From contig NZ_JACXAC010000002.1 of assembly GCF_014699055.1 (NCBI RefSeq), forward strand, positions 372,001 to 436,000: DNA of 64,000 nt, written 5' to 3'. This document shows, in pieces, positions 52,969 to 62,670 of this stretch. Numbering within the stretch: the first letter of the stretch is position 1; every line of letters starts with the position of its first letter. The translations under genes were made by a program, and so were the position numbers. The notes under the pieces are model-generated. The model was not told the origin of the DNA, did no database searches, and was given only the letters and a program-made list of their open reading frames with translations. The stretch comes from Hymenobacter armeniacus (GTDB taxonomy: Bacteria > Bacteroidota > Bacteroidia > Cytophagales > Hymenobacteraceae).

Positions 52969-54294
52969 TCAGTTAAGGTGGTAGAGCAACTCGCCGGTAT
53001 CTTCCAACAGCAGGGTGTGGTTGCGCGTAGGAATGAAGACAAACCCGCGGGGCCGCCGCCGAAAGTACGTGTAGGTGGCAAAGTCAATCGTCTTAACAAT
53101 GCCGATGCCCACCACCAGAAAGTAGAGCGCGTTGCCGATTTTGCTGAGGTTGGTTATCTTCAGGCAAGAGGAAGGCACGGGAGGCGCGGTGTATATTTTT
53201 TGCCAACTGGCGCCACCGTTCGTCGATTTATATAGGTCGCCTGTGCATTGGTCTACGCTTGCGTACAGGTCGCCATTGGCATCGGCCAGCAGGTTATAGA
53301 CGCTGTACAGCGGGTTGTTGCTGGTGCGGTTCCAGTTGAGCCCGCCATTGGTTGACTTGTAGAGGTAGCTGCCGGTATTCACCACCAGCAAGTCGCCGTT
53401 GGCCAGTTCGGTTACGTCGCGAAACCGGTCGGAAGTAGAAAGGCCGCCGTTGGCTATTCGCCAGGTTATCCCTTTGTCGGTGGATACCGACAGCCCGCCG
53501 AAGTACGTGCTTACAAAGAGTTTACCGCTAGCGGTGTACGAAATGTCCTGGAACATGCGCGGGTCGCTGATGCCGGCGGTGCGGTTTTGCCAGGTCTGCC
53601 CATTATCGGCAGAGTAGTAGAGGCCGCCTTGGGCGTTGGTCGCGCCGGTGGCCACGAATATTTCGCCCTGCGGAGTGGCCTTAATGACGGAAATAGTACC
53701 CGGTCCTGGAAAGGTAGCTTGCCGTTGCCAAGTCCGGCCCTCATCATCGGAGTAATAGAGGTACTCGTTGTAGCTCAGCCCCGCCAGTACCCGGCCGTTG
53801 GGAAGCTGGCACAACGCATTAATGCCCTGCGGCAAGCACGCTGCCGGATGCCAGCCCGAGAGGGGTTGTACGGCCGTGACTGTCGCCGCTATCGTAGCCT
53901 GGGCAACCCCCACCGAGTCGATGGCGCGCGCCGTTAGGGTCTGCGGGCCGGCGTCGCCGCTCAGCCGCCAACGGTAGTAGGCCAAGCCCTTGGCATTGGT
54001 ATTTACCTGCGACAATACGCTTGGCTCGATATTGCACGTCGGCTTGTCGAATCGTACCTCGTACCCCGCCGCGGGTTGGCTGCCCCGTAGCACTTTTACA
54101 ACAACGGTATCGCGCAAGATGTGTCCCACGGTGTCGCGCTGGTTGTTGCCACGCACCACGCTTATCGTGATGGTTTTATTGGCCGGTTGAGTGGGCGGCG
54201 GCTCGGGTTTGTCTTTGCCGCAGCCAGCGGCGGCCAGGAGCCCAATGGCTACCGCCCACTTACAGGAGGACGCAACAATGCGGGAATAAAACAT
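52969..54294 (-). CDS. Lipoprotein with Ig-like domain and Asp-box (BNR/VPS10-type) propeller
   Basis: 441 residues. The signal ends in lipobox AAAGC. Residues about 40-145 look like a bacterial Ig-like domain (TITISVVRGNNQRDTVGHI, KGLAYYRWRLSGDAGPQTLT). From about 150 to the end is a propeller with at least five Asp-box motifs: YSDDEGRTW, YSADNGQTW, VSTDKGITW, KSTNGGLNW and KSTNGGASW. The pattern resembles photosystem II assembly factor Ycf48-like and exo-alpha-sialidase-like proteins, but catalytic Arg/Tyr/Glu residues of sialidases cannot be identified, so an enzymatic role is doubtful. Probably an outer-membrane surface or periplasmic lipoprotein. Confidence 0.82.
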   Translation of the reverse strand: MFYSRIVASSCKWAVAIGLLAAAGCGKDKPEPPPTQPANKTITISVVRGNNQRDTVGHILRDTVVVKVLRGSQPAAGYEVRFDKPTCNIEPSVLSQVNTNAKGLAYYRWRLSGDAGPQTLTARAIDSVGVAQATIAATVTAVQPLSGWHPAACLPQGINALCQLPNGRVLAGLSYNEYLYYSDDEGRTWQRQATFPGPGTISVIKATPQGEIFVATGATNAQGGLYYSADNGQTWQNRTAGISDPRMFQDISYTASGKLFVSTYFGGLSVSTDKGITWRIANGGLSTSDRFRDVTELANGDLLVVNTGSYLYKSTNGGLNWNRTSNNPLYSVYNLLADANGDLYASVDQCTGDLYKSTNGGASWQKIYTAPPVPSSCLKITNLSKIGNALYFLVVGIGIVKTIDFATYTYFRRRPRGFVFIPTRNHTLLLEDTGELLYHLN

Positions 54295-54358
54295 CGAATT
54301 GGAAGAAGTACAGTGGCGAGGCCAGCAAACGGCTAGAAAATAGAAGTTGTAAACCGGC

Positions 54359-56305
54359 CTAGCTCTCCGTTTTCAGCAGCACTACCTGTACTTTGTCGGC
54401 GGCGCTGATTTTGCGGCGGAAATCGATGTAGCCGCTGTAGGCCGAGGCCGGCAGCTGGCCGCGCTTCAGCTCCAAGCGGCGGATGTACTGCACGCTACCG
54501 TCGGGCAGGTTCTGGTACTGGCTCGAATACACGCCGTAGGGCGTGCTGAGCTGCACCGGGGCGGGCAGGGTTTCGGGCCGGAAGCCGGCGGGCAGGTGCA
54601 GGCGCACCGTGTCGGCGTGCAGGCAGGCGTCGGTGAGCCACACGGGCGTGTGGCGCTCGCCTACCTGGGCGGGCAGGGCGGGCAGGCGGCTCAGCAGGTT
54701 GGGATTGATGAACACGCGCTTGCCGCTGGGCGCGGCAAAGCCCGGCAACGACAAGCCCAGCGTCTCGACAATGCCGGGCGCGGCCTTGGCGGGAGCGGCG
54801 GCCAGGTTGAATTTGGTGAGGGTGAAGGTGGGCAGCTTGAGGCGGTCGGTGACGTATTTCTTCTGCTCCACCGGGCCCATCTGGTGCATGAGCTGGGCGT
54901 AGCCGTCCTGCTCCTGGCCGGTGCGCAGGGTGCGGGCCGTGGCCGTAACGCCGCCCGTGGCGTCCAGGGTCAGGTCGACGCGGCGCGTGAGGCGGTTTTC
55001 GGCGGCGCCGTAGCGCGGGGTGGCCACCAGCTTGCCGCCGTCGGGCGTCACGAGCAGCGCGTGGCGGTTGCCCGTGAAGCTGCCCATGTAGCCAAACGCC
55101 TCGGTCTGGCTGGTGCATTCCAGCCACAGCGTGTCGGGCCGGCCGGCCTGGGCCAGCGGCACGCACACAATGGCGTGGTTGAACTGCGAGCTGGGAAAGT
55201 CGGCGCGCAGGTCGGGCTGGTCGGCGCCGGCGCCCACCAGGGCCACGTAGGCCGGCACGCCGGCGGCGGCCAGCAGGGCCGTGGTGTAGTTGCTCAGGGC
55301 TTTGCAGTCGCCGTAGCCGTTGGTGGCCACCGAACTGGCCGGAAACGTCTGCCAGCCGCCCAGGCCCAGCTGCACCGAAATGTAGCGGGTGCTGCCCTGC
55401 AGCATTTCGTAGATGCGCTGGGCTTTGGTGCGGGCGTCGGGGGCGTCTTTTACCAAGGCCTGCACTTTGGCCACGGTGGCGGGCGGCAGCTGGTCGCGGC
55501 CGGCGTTGAGGGCGTAGCTCCACTGGCCCAGGCCCTGCCAGGTGGCGGCGCTGCCCTTGTGGCCCTGCACCTCGAAGGTGCCGGGGGCCAGCACCACGGC
55601 GGGCGTGGTGTAGGAGAGGGGCGGGGCGTCTTCTTCCTCTTCCACGGCGGGCAGGTTGGCCAGCTGCCACAAGTAGGTTTCCTGGCCGCTAGTGCTGGTG
55701 TGCACCACCTTGCTGCCCGCCGGCAGCTGCCGCTCCTGGTAGCGTAGCGGCAGCGCCGCGGGCGTCAGCACGCGCAGCGTGGCCGACTGCACGGCGCCGC
55801 CCTCCACTTCCTGCGGCTGCCAGTCGGGGTAGAACAGGGTGTTGTCGGACACGATTTCGTACTCAAACTCCACCGTGTAGGGCGTTTGGGGCTGGCGCAG
55901 GTCGGCGTAGCGCACGCGCACGTCGGTCATGAAGCTGCCGCCGGCGTCGCCCATGCCCTGGTCGTGAATCTCGGCGGGCCGTAGTTGGTGCAGCAGGCGG
56001 CCGTCGGCGTCGTACACGGCGCCGCGCAGGTAGCTCAGGGTTCGCAGTGCGTCGTAGCTCACCATTTGACGGCCCTGGTCGTCGCCGGCCGCGTCGAGCA
56101 CCGTCACCACGCGGTGTACGGTGTGCACCAGGCGGCCGGCGCTTTTCACCGTTATCACTTCGTCGTCGGCGCGCAGCACGGCGTGGGCGCCTTCGCGCAG
56201 CGCGGCAGGAATGTCGGCCACCGCGTACTTGGGGGCCGGAGCGGCCGGGTGCAGCAAGAAGCTGGTCAGGGGCAAGGCCGCCAGCAGGGAAATGAATGCT
56301 TTCAC
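54359..56305 (-). CDS. DUF3857 / transglutaminase-like protein, catalytic Cys and His retained
   Basis: 648 residues. Signal peptide (MKAFISLLAALPLTSFLLHP), N-terminal DUF3857 beta domain (about 50-215), then a transglutaminase-like fold. Cys334 (NGYGDCKALSN) and His377 (FNHAIVCVP) match the papain-like transglutaminase dyad; the third position is Glu in LWLECTSQ rather than the usual Asp. The C-terminal part (from about 500) resembles DUF2569/DUF3858-like beta-sandwich tails. Fourth in order on the minus strand after three related genes that lack the Cys. Exported proteins of this type may cross-link or cleave envelope peptides; the substrate is unknown. Confidence 0.85.
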   Translation of the reverse strand: MKAFISLLAALPLTSFLLHPAAPAPKYAVADIPAALREGAHAVLRADDEVITVKSAGRLVHTVHRVVTVLDAAGDDQGRQMVSYDALRTLSYLRGAVYDADGRLLHQLRPAEIHDQGMGDAGGSFMTDVRVRYADLRQPQTPYTVEFEYEIVSDNTLFYPDWQPQEVEGGAVQSATLRVLTPAALPLRYQERQLPAGSKVVHTSTSGQETYLWQLANLPAVEEEEDAPPLSYTTPAVVLAPGTFEVQGHKGSAATWQGLGQWSYALNAGRDQLPPATVAKVQALVKDAPDARTKAQRIYEMLQGSTRYISVQLGLGGWQTFPASSVATNGYGDCKALSNYTTALLAAAGVPAYVALVGAGADQPDLRADFPSSQFNHAIVCVPLAQAGRPDTLWLECTSQTEAFGYMGSFTGNRHALLVTPDGGKLVATPRYGAAENRLTRRVDLTLDATGGVTATARTLRTGQEQDGYAQLMHQMGPVEQKKYVTDRLKLPTFTLTKFNLAAAPAKAAPGIVETLGLSLPGFAAPSGKRVFINPNLLSRLPALPAQVGERHTPVWLTDACLHADTVRLHLPAGFRPETLPAPVQLSTPYGVYSSQYQNLPDGSVQYIRRLELKRGQLPASAYSGYIDFRRKISAADKVQVVLLKTES

Positions 56306-56348
56306 GGGGAGAAAATCCAGGGCATTAAAATAAACTGGCAGCGGCGGG

Positions 56349-58400
56349 CTATGCCTTCTTCTTGATAACCAGCTTTTCGGCCTGCTTTTCCAGCATGATG
56401 CGGTAGAACTCGCGCAGCTGCACGTACTCTGCGGCGGCGTACACGGGCTTGCGCAGCGTGAGGCGGCTGGTGAGCTGCACCACGCCCGGGCTCACGGCGG
56501 CCACGCTGTAGAGGAAGCGGCCGCCCTGCTCGGGCAGCTCCACCACGGCCGGCTTGGGCATTTCGGCCAGCTCGTAGCCGGCGGGCAGCGTCAGGGTGAT
56601 GGTCTGGGTGTCGTCTTTGGGCGCGCCGAAGTCGACGGGGAACAGTCGGTCGTCGTGGCGGAAGGGGTTCTGGTCGCTGATGAAGTCGCGCAGCGGGCTC
56701 AGGTAGAGCGTGCCGGCGGGGGTGTTGTCGTCGGCCGGCTGGCTGAACTCGTAGTCGAGGGCCAGGGGCTTCTCCACGTTGTCGCGCTCGGCCACGGCAA
56801 ATTTGGGCACCGTCCAGCCGGCGTGCGGGCGCGCCATTTCGCTCAGGTACTTTTTCTCGCCGAGGTTGGCCAGTTCGGCGCGGGCCTGGGCGCCGGCGTA
56901 GCCCGCGTGCTCCTCGTGCACCTTGCCGCTGAGGCCGCCCTTGTCGTCGAGGGTGAGGGCCACCTGCTGGTAGTGCACGTAGCGCTGGCTGGGCACGAGG
57001 CTCACCCAGCGCCCGTTTTCCGACTTGGGCATGATGAGGCGGCCGCTCTGGTTGAGGCAGCGCTCGGGCAGCACGCCGCAGGGCAGCAGCGGCTCGGTAG
57101 CGTCCACCAGCAGGTCTTTGCCGTCGGCCAGCGGCACCAGGGCCACCACGTAGTTGAAGCGGTCCAGCATGGGCTGCGACTCGTTCACGCGGCCGTGGTC
57201 GCGGGTGCTCAACAGCAGCGGGTGGGCCTCCACGCCGGCGTCGCGCAGGGCGGCAATGAGCAGCAGGTTCACGTCGGCCGAGCTGCCGCGGTGCGCGTCG
57301 TAGGCTTTGCGCAGCGAGCCCGTGGTGGAGTAGCGGTTGGTGCCGTCGTAGCGCACGGCGGCCATCACCAACTGGCGCACGGCGGCGGCGCGGGCCGGTA
57401 GCTCGGGGTACTTGGCGGCCAGCGGCTTCACCTGCTCGCGCAGGAAGTTGCCGCGGTTCATCTGCAGGCCGAAGTTCTCGTCGTTCAGCAGCTCCATGTC
57501 AATCTTGGGCCAGGTGCCGGCCACGTTCTGGTAGGCAGAGTTGGGAAACTGCAAGCCGGCCAGCTGAAAGGTGATGCGGTCCACGTAGTCGTCCGAGGTG
57601 GTCATGAAAGGCTCGTCGCGGAAGGCCGGCACGTTTTTCATGGCCCAGCGGTAGTTGGTCACGCGGCTCGTCACCACGTCGGTGCTGGGACCTTGGCGGC
57701 TGGTGCTCAAGCCACCCCCCACATCGGAGCCGCCCGAGCGAATGGAGTACTGGCCCGTCGATTCAGACTGGGTTTGCTCGTCGAGGGCGTGGTAGCCCTG
57801 CACCAGCATCTTGTAGTGGAAGTATTCCGGAATCGAGGCCCGGAACTCGCTCACGCGCACCGGAATTTCGTGTTGGAACGTCCAGTCCTGAAAATTGAAA
57901 AAGAAGTCCGACGTCACCGTGTAGTTGTACTCAATCACGGAGCCTTCGCGCACGTCGGGCAGGGTAAATTTCCGGATGCGCACGTTGGGCGTGCGTTCCT
58001 CGGTGAAGGAGGTGCCCACGTCAAGCTTAGTGGGTACCATCTTGCCGTTCACCAGGTTGTAGGTGGTGCCGCGCAGGCCGGTTATCTTTTCCTGGCGCGT
58101 GTCGTGGTGGTAGAGGGGGATTTCCACCGTGGCGGCATCAAAGCCGGCTTTCTTCAGAATCTTGATGCGCGTCACGCGCTCCGACTGCAGCTGAAAGTCG
58201 TTGTTGACGTATTCGAAACGGGTGGTGCCGAAGTCGCACAGCACCACGGCGGCGGCCGCGCTGTCCTTCACAAAGGCCGCCGCCGTGAAGTCGGCCGGGT
58301 CGGGCTTGCCGTATTTGATGGGGGCGTTCTGGGCCTGCGCCCCGAACGCGCTTAGCAGCACGGCCCCGAGGGCCGCCGCAGACAGTAAGGTTTGTTTCAT
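56349..58400 (-). CDS. DUF3857 / transglutaminase-like protein, catalytic Cys lost
   Basis: 683 residues with signal peptide MKQTLLSAAALGAVLLSAFG. The DUF3857 domain covers about 45-230 (RVTRIKILKKAGFDAATVEI, VREGSVIEYNYTVTSDFFFN). At the position of the transglutaminase Cys the sequence reads HRGSSADVNLLLIAALRDAG, and the His position reads FNYVVALVPL; Asp remains in LLVDATEP. The fold is kept but the catalytic dyad is gone, so binding rather than catalysis is likely. The C-terminal domain is well conserved with its two upstream neighbours. Forty-three bases separate it from the downstream paralogue with the intact Cys. Confidence 0.85.
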   Translation of the reverse strand: MKQTLLSAAALGAVLLSAFGAQAQNAPIKYGKPDPADFTAAAFVKDSAAAAVVLCDFGTTRFEYVNNDFQLQSERVTRIKILKKAGFDAATVEIPLYHHDTRQEKITGLRGTTYNLVNGKMVPTKLDVGTSFTEERTPNVRIRKFTLPDVREGSVIEYNYTVTSDFFFNFQDWTFQHEIPVRVSEFRASIPEYFHYKMLVQGYHALDEQTQSESTGQYSIRSGGSDVGGGLSTSRQGPSTDVVTSRVTNYRWAMKNVPAFRDEPFMTTSDDYVDRITFQLAGLQFPNSAYQNVAGTWPKIDMELLNDENFGLQMNRGNFLREQVKPLAAKYPELPARAAAVRQLVMAAVRYDGTNRYSTTGSLRKAYDAHRGSSADVNLLLIAALRDAGVEAHPLLLSTRDHGRVNESQPMLDRFNYVVALVPLADGKDLLVDATEPLLPCGVLPERCLNQSGRLIMPKSENGRWVSLVPSQRYVHYQQVALTLDDKGGLSGKVHEEHAGYAGAQARAELANLGEKKYLSEMARPHAGWTVPKFAVAERDNVEKPLALDYEFSQPADDNTPAGTLYLSPLRDFISDQNPFRHDDRLFPVDFGAPKDDTQTITLTLPAGYELAEMPKPAVVELPEQGGRFLYSVAAVSPGVVQLTSRLTLRKPVYAAAEYVQLREFYRIMLEKQAEKLVIKKKA

Positions 58401-58494
58401 GCGAAAACTAAATAAGAGTGGATGGTTGGTGTAAGGGGTTGTAAGGCAGATTATGCGTGGCAAAAATGTTGGGCGCTGTTCGGGCCGCTGCGTC

Positions 58495-60555
58495 TTATCC
58501 GCCGGATTTCTTTTGAATGATGAGCTTCTCGCCCTGGCGGGCCATCAGCTGGCCGTAGAGCTCGCGCAGGTTGGCGTATTCGCCGGCCGCATACACGGGC
58601 TTGCGCAGGTTGAGGCGGCTGGTGAGCTGCACCACGCCCGGCGATACGGCCGCCACGTTGTAGATGAAACGGCCGCCCTGGTCCGGCAATTCGACCACGG
58701 CGGGTTTGGGCAGGCTGGCCACTTCGTAGCCGGCCGGCAGCGTCAGGGTCACCAGCAGGGTTTCTTCCTGCATCATGCCAAAGTCGATGGGAAACGCGCG
58801 GTCCTGATGCCGAAACGGGTTTTGGCCGGGCCCGAACTCGCTCAGCGGGCTTAGGTAGAAGGTGCCCGCCGTGGCGTTGCCGGCCGGCGGCTGGGTGAAC
58901 TCGTAGTCCAGCGTGAGGGGCTTTTCCACGGCCTCGGCTTGGCCCACCGTCAGCTTGGGCACGGTCCAGGAATCGTGGCGCTGCAGCAGCCCCGCCAAGT
59001 ATTTCTTTTCGCCGAGGCTGGCGAGCTCGGTCCGGGCCTGGGCCCCGGCGTAGCCGCCGCGCTCGTCGTGCACCTTGCCCTGCAAGCCGCCCTGGGCATC
59101 GAGGGTGAGGGCCACCTGCTGAAAACGTACCTGGCGCTGGGTGGGCGTGAGGTCAATCCAGCGGCCCTCACCGTCCTTCGGGAGCACCAAGCGGCCCACC
59201 GAGTTGAGGCAGCGCTCGGGCAGTGTGCCGCAGGGGAGCACGGGCTCGGTGGCGTCTACCAGTAGGTCCTTGCCGTCGTCCAGCGGAACCAGGGCCACCA
59301 CGTAGTTGAAGCGGTCCAGCATCGGAAATTCCTTGCTGATGCGGCCGTGGTCGCGGGTGCTGAGCAGCAGCGGGTGCGCGTCGATGCCCGCCTCGCGCAG
59401 GGCCGCGATGAGCAGCAGGTTCACGTCGGCGGCGCTGCCGCGGTGCGCGTCCAGGGCTTTGCGCAGCGGCGTCTGGGCCCGGTACCAGTCGTGGCCGTCG
59501 TAGCGCAGGGCGGCCATCACGGTCTGGCGCACGGCCGCGGCGCGGTCCACCACGGCCGGGTAGCGGGCGGCGAGGCCCGTCACCTGGTCCTTGAGCGGGC
59601 CCGCGTGGTTGAGGCGGCCCCCAAAGTCTTCGTCGGCCAGCAGGAGCGAGTTGATTTTGGGCCAGGTACCGGTGAGGTCGTGGTAGTTGTTTTCGGACCA
59701 CTGCTCGCCGGTGAGCTCAAAGTCGAGCCGGTCCACGTAGTCGCGGGCCGTGGTCATGTAAGGCTCGGGGCGGAAGGCGGGCACATTTTTGCGCACCCAC
59801 TGGTGCTCTTCGGTGGAGGCGGTTACGCTCAGCGTGCCGGTGCTGGTGCCCGCGCTCAGGCCCGCTCCGGTCGGCACTTTGTCGTCGAGGCTCAGGCCCA
59901 CGGTGCCGAAGCGGGCCAGGTTTACGTCGAACGCCTGGCTGCCCTGGTAAATGATTTTGTACTTGTAAAACGTCGGAATGCTGACGCGGTACTCGCTCCA
60001 GCGCACCGGAATGGCCTGCTGAAACGACCAGTCCTGGAAGTTGAACAGAAAATCGGAACGCAGCGTGTAGGCGTACTCAATCACGGAGCCTTCGCGCACG
60101 TTGGGCAGCGTAAACTTCTGGATGTCGGTGGTGGGGGTGCGCTTTTCCACAAACGCGCCCGTGGCGTCGAGCTTGGTTTTCTCGATGGCGCCGTTGACCA
60201 AGTTGTACGTGTAGCCGCGCAGCGCCGAAAGCTTTTCCTGTTCCCCGTCGCGGTGGTACAGCGGAATTTCGACGGTGGCGTGTTCGAACCCGGCTTTCTG
60301 GAGGATTTTGATGCGCGTGATGCGCTCGAACACCACTTGCAGGCCGGCGCCCTTGCCTTCCATGCGCGAGCGGCCGTAGTCGCACAGCACCACGGCTTCG
60401 GCGCTGTCCCTGGCAAAGGGCGCGGCCGTCAGGTCCGGCTTGTCGACCTGGCCAAACTTAATGGGTTCGGGCTGCGCGTGGGCCGGCCCGCTGCACAACA
60501 GCGCCAGCACGGGCAGCAGCCACCGCAAGGCGCTGCATGAGAGCAGATTGTTCAT
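58495..60555 (-). CDS. DUF3857 / transglutaminase-like protein, catalytic Cys lost
   Basis: 686 residues, starting at MNNLLSCSALRWLLPVLALL, a signal peptide cleaved near AHAQ. It is very similar to the 56349-58400 product throughout: RITRIKILQKAGFEHATVEI, NVREGSVIEYAYTLRSDFLF, HRGSAADVNLLLIAALREAG, STRDHGR, LLVDATEPVLPCGTLPERCL and the C-terminal GVVQLTSRLNLRKPVYAAGEY. Catalytic Cys and His are replaced as in that paralogue. Recent tandem duplication is the simplest explanation. Fifty-six bases separate it from the upstream paralogue. Confidence 0.85.
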   Translation of the reverse strand: MNNLLSCSALRWLLPVLALLCSGPAHAQPEPIKFGQVDKPDLTAAPFARDSAEAVVLCDYGRSRMEGKGAGLQVVFERITRIKILQKAGFEHATVEIPLYHRDGEQEKLSALRGYTYNLVNGAIEKTKLDATGAFVEKRTPTTDIQKFTLPNVREGSVIEYAYTLRSDFLFNFQDWSFQQAIPVRWSEYRVSIPTFYKYKIIYQGSQAFDVNLARFGTVGLSLDDKVPTGAGLSAGTSTGTLSVTASTEEHQWVRKNVPAFRPEPYMTTARDYVDRLDFELTGEQWSENNYHDLTGTWPKINSLLLADEDFGGRLNHAGPLKDQVTGLAARYPAVVDRAAAVRQTVMAALRYDGHDWYRAQTPLRKALDAHRGSAADVNLLLIAALREAGIDAHPLLLSTRDHGRISKEFPMLDRFNYVVALVPLDDGKDLLVDATEPVLPCGTLPERCLNSVGRLVLPKDGEGRWIDLTPTQRQVRFQQVALTLDAQGGLQGKVHDERGGYAGAQARTELASLGEKKYLAGLLQRHDSWTVPKLTVGQAEAVEKPLTLDYEFTQPPAGNATAGTFYLSPLSEFGPGQNPFRHQDRAFPIDFGMMQEETLLVTLTLPAGYEVASLPKPAVVELPDQGGRFIYNVAAVSPGVVQLTSRLNLRKPVYAAGEYANLRELYGQLMARQGEKLIIQKKSGG

Positions 60556-60611
60556 GTAAAAATGGAGAAATAGGCGCAGATGAATGGGCGGGTGAATGAA
60601 GTTGTCGCGGC

Positions 60612-62576
60612 TCAGCCTAGCTTTTTGACCACGAGCCGCTCCGCCTGCTTTTCCAGCAGCTGGCGGTAGAGCTCGCGCAGGGTGGCGTACTCGGCGGCCG
60701 AGTAGATGGGCTTGCGCAGCAGCAGCCGGCTGGTGAGCTGCACGGCGGCGCCGGTGGCCGTGGTGCTGCACACAAAGCGGCCGCCGTTGTCGGGCAAGTC
60801 CAGGGCTTTCGATTTGGGCGTCTCGGCCAGCGCGTAGCCCGCCGGCAGCGTGAGGTTGACCACAATGGTTTCTTCGCGGACGTAGCCAAAATCGACCGGA
60901 AACTGCCGCGTCTCGGCCCGAAATGGATTGCGCTCGGGCCCGAAGTACTGCAGCGGGCTCAAGTAGATGGTGCCGACGGGGGCGCTGGCCGGGGCAAACT
61001 GGGCCACGGCGTAGTCCAGCGCCAGCGGCATGTGCACGCTGTCGCGGTTGGTCAGGGCAAAGCCGGTCACCGTCCACCCGGGCAGGAACTTGGCCACGTC
61101 GGCCGCAAATTTCTTGTCGCCGGCGGCCTGCAGGCTGGCCCGCTGCTGGGCCCCCGCGTAGCCGCCAAACTCCTCGTGCACCTGCCCGCTGAGGGCGCCG
61201 TCGGGCGCCAGGCGCAGTTGCACCTGCTGCAGGTGGGTGCGGCGGTGGCGGGGCTTGAGCTCCACCCAGCGCGAGGCCGCGGCGCTGCCGCCTATCACGC
61301 GGCCCTGCTGGTTGAGGCAGCGTTCGGGCAGCATGTCGTAGGGCAGCAGCGGGTCGGTGGCGTCGAGCACCAGTGCCTGGCCGTCGGGCAGCGGCACGTG
61401 AGCCGCCACGTAGTTGAACTGGCCGAGCTCGGGCATGGTGGCCCGCACGCGGCCGTGGGCGCGGGTGCTCAGCAGCACGGGGTTGGCCGCGAAGCCCGCC
61501 CCGCGCAGGGCCGCCACCAGCAAGAAATTGACTTCGGCGGTGTTGCCCTGGTGGGTTTGCTGGTAGATTTTGCGCAGCGGCGTCGAGGTGCGCATGCTGA
61601 ACTCGCCGGTGCATTTCACGGCCTGCACCACTAGGGCGCGCACGGCGGCCAGGCGCTGCAGGGTGTTGTCGGGGGTGGGGGGCGGCAGCCGGGCTAGGTC
61701 GTCTTTCAGAAAATTGAAGTGGTCGAGCTGCTGGCCGAGCTCCCAGTCGTGGAGCAGAAACTCGTCAATTTTCTCCCACGAGCGGGCCACGTCGGTGCCG
61801 CCGTAGCTGGCCAGCTCAAAAAAGACTTTATCCACGTAGTCCGCCGTGGTGGTCATGAAAGGTTCGGCGCGCAGGGGCGGCACGTCGCGCATGGCCCAGC
61901 GGTGCGTAGACACCAGGGCTTCGGCGCCGGCGTGCTCGTCCACGGCCAGGGCCTGCTTGGTTTGGAGCAGGATTTTGTAATTGAACTGGTGCGGGAACGC
62001 CGCCCGGTACTCGCTCCAGCGCACCGGAATGCTGCGCTGAAAGTCCCAGCCCCGGAAATTAGACAGGTAGTTGGAATACAGCGTGTAGCGAAACTCAACC
62101 ACCGAGCCCACCCGCACGTGGGGCAGCGCAAACCGCTGCAGCGAGTAGAGCTCCGACTTCTTCAGCAACACGCCCGTGGTCGCCTGCAGGGGCATTTGCT
62201 CCACTTTGCCATTCACCAAGTTGTAAGTGAAGCCCTGCACGTTGGTCAGGCGCTCGGCATGGCCGGGCTGGTCGTGCCGCAGCAGGGCTTCAAAGTTGCC
62301 CCAGTCCAGGCCGGACTTTTTCAAAATCTTGATGCGCGTTATCCGGTCGAAGCGCACTTCGCCGCCGTTGGGGATGCTGGCGGTGCCGTAGTCGCACAGC
62401 ACCACCGCCTCGGCGGCGCTGTCGGCCACGAAGGGCGCGGCCGTCAGCAGTTGGCTATCGATGTGGCCAAACTTGACGGGTTCGGGCTGGGCCAGCGCCG
62501 GGTGCCGGGCCAACGCCTGCACGAGCAGTAGCGGTAGCAGCCGTCGCATGCTGCGAAGCAGAAAAGAAGCCGGCAT
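60612..62576 (-). CDS. DUF3857 / transglutaminase-like protein, most diverged copy
   Basis: 654 residues. The signal peptide MPASFLLRSMRRLLPLLLVQ starts at ATG 62576; a later Met at 62549 would also serve. The order of domains is as in the two paralogues downstream, but identity is lower: RITRIKILKKSGLDWGNFEA, HVRVGSVVEFRYTLYSNYLS, and at the active site HQGNTAEVNFLLVAALRGAG, again without Cys. LVLDATDPLLPYDMLPERCL keeps the Asp. First gene of the four-gene minus-strand array, preceded by a 94-base AT-rich gap that should hold the promoter, although no clear consensus was found. Confidence 0.83.
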   Translation of the reverse strand: MPASFLLRSMRRLLPLLLVQALARHPALAQPEPVKFGHIDSQLLTAAPFVADSAAEAVVLCDYGTASIPNGGEVRFDRITRIKILKKSGLDWGNFEALLRHDQPGHAERLTNVQGFTYNLVNGKVEQMPLQATTGVLLKKSELYSLQRFALPHVRVGSVVEFRYTLYSNYLSNFRGWDFQRSIPVRWSEYRAAFPHQFNYKILLQTKQALAVDEHAGAEALVSTHRWAMRDVPPLRAEPFMTTTADYVDKVFFELASYGGTDVARSWEKIDEFLLHDWELGQQLDHFNFLKDDLARLPPPTPDNTLQRLAAVRALVVQAVKCTGEFSMRTSTPLRKIYQQTHQGNTAEVNFLLVAALRGAGFAANPVLLSTRAHGRVRATMPELGQFNYVAAHVPLPDGQALVLDATDPLLPYDMLPERCLNQQGRVIGGSAAASRWVELKPRHRRTHLQQVQLRLAPDGALSGQVHEEFGGYAGAQQRASLQAAGDKKFAADVAKFLPGWTVTGFALTNRDSVHMPLALDYAVAQFAPASAPVGTIYLSPLQYFGPERNPFRAETRQFPVDFGYVREETIVVNLTLPAGYALAETPKSKALDLPDNGGRFVCSTTATGAAVQLTSRLLLRKPIYSAAEYATLRELYRQLLEKQAERLVVKKLG

Positions 62577-62670
62577 CAATTAAAAAGAAAGGGGTAGACA
62601 GTCTTTGAAACCCTAAAAATAGAAGAATCTATCTGAATTTCACCAACTATTCATCTTTCTTTTTGGGCCG

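Noticed and set aside
60556..61614. Long upstream extension of the third DUF3857 gene
   Set aside because: It is antisense-like Arg/Ala/Pro-rich sequence overlapping the fourth paralogue; the signal peptide at 60555 defines the start.
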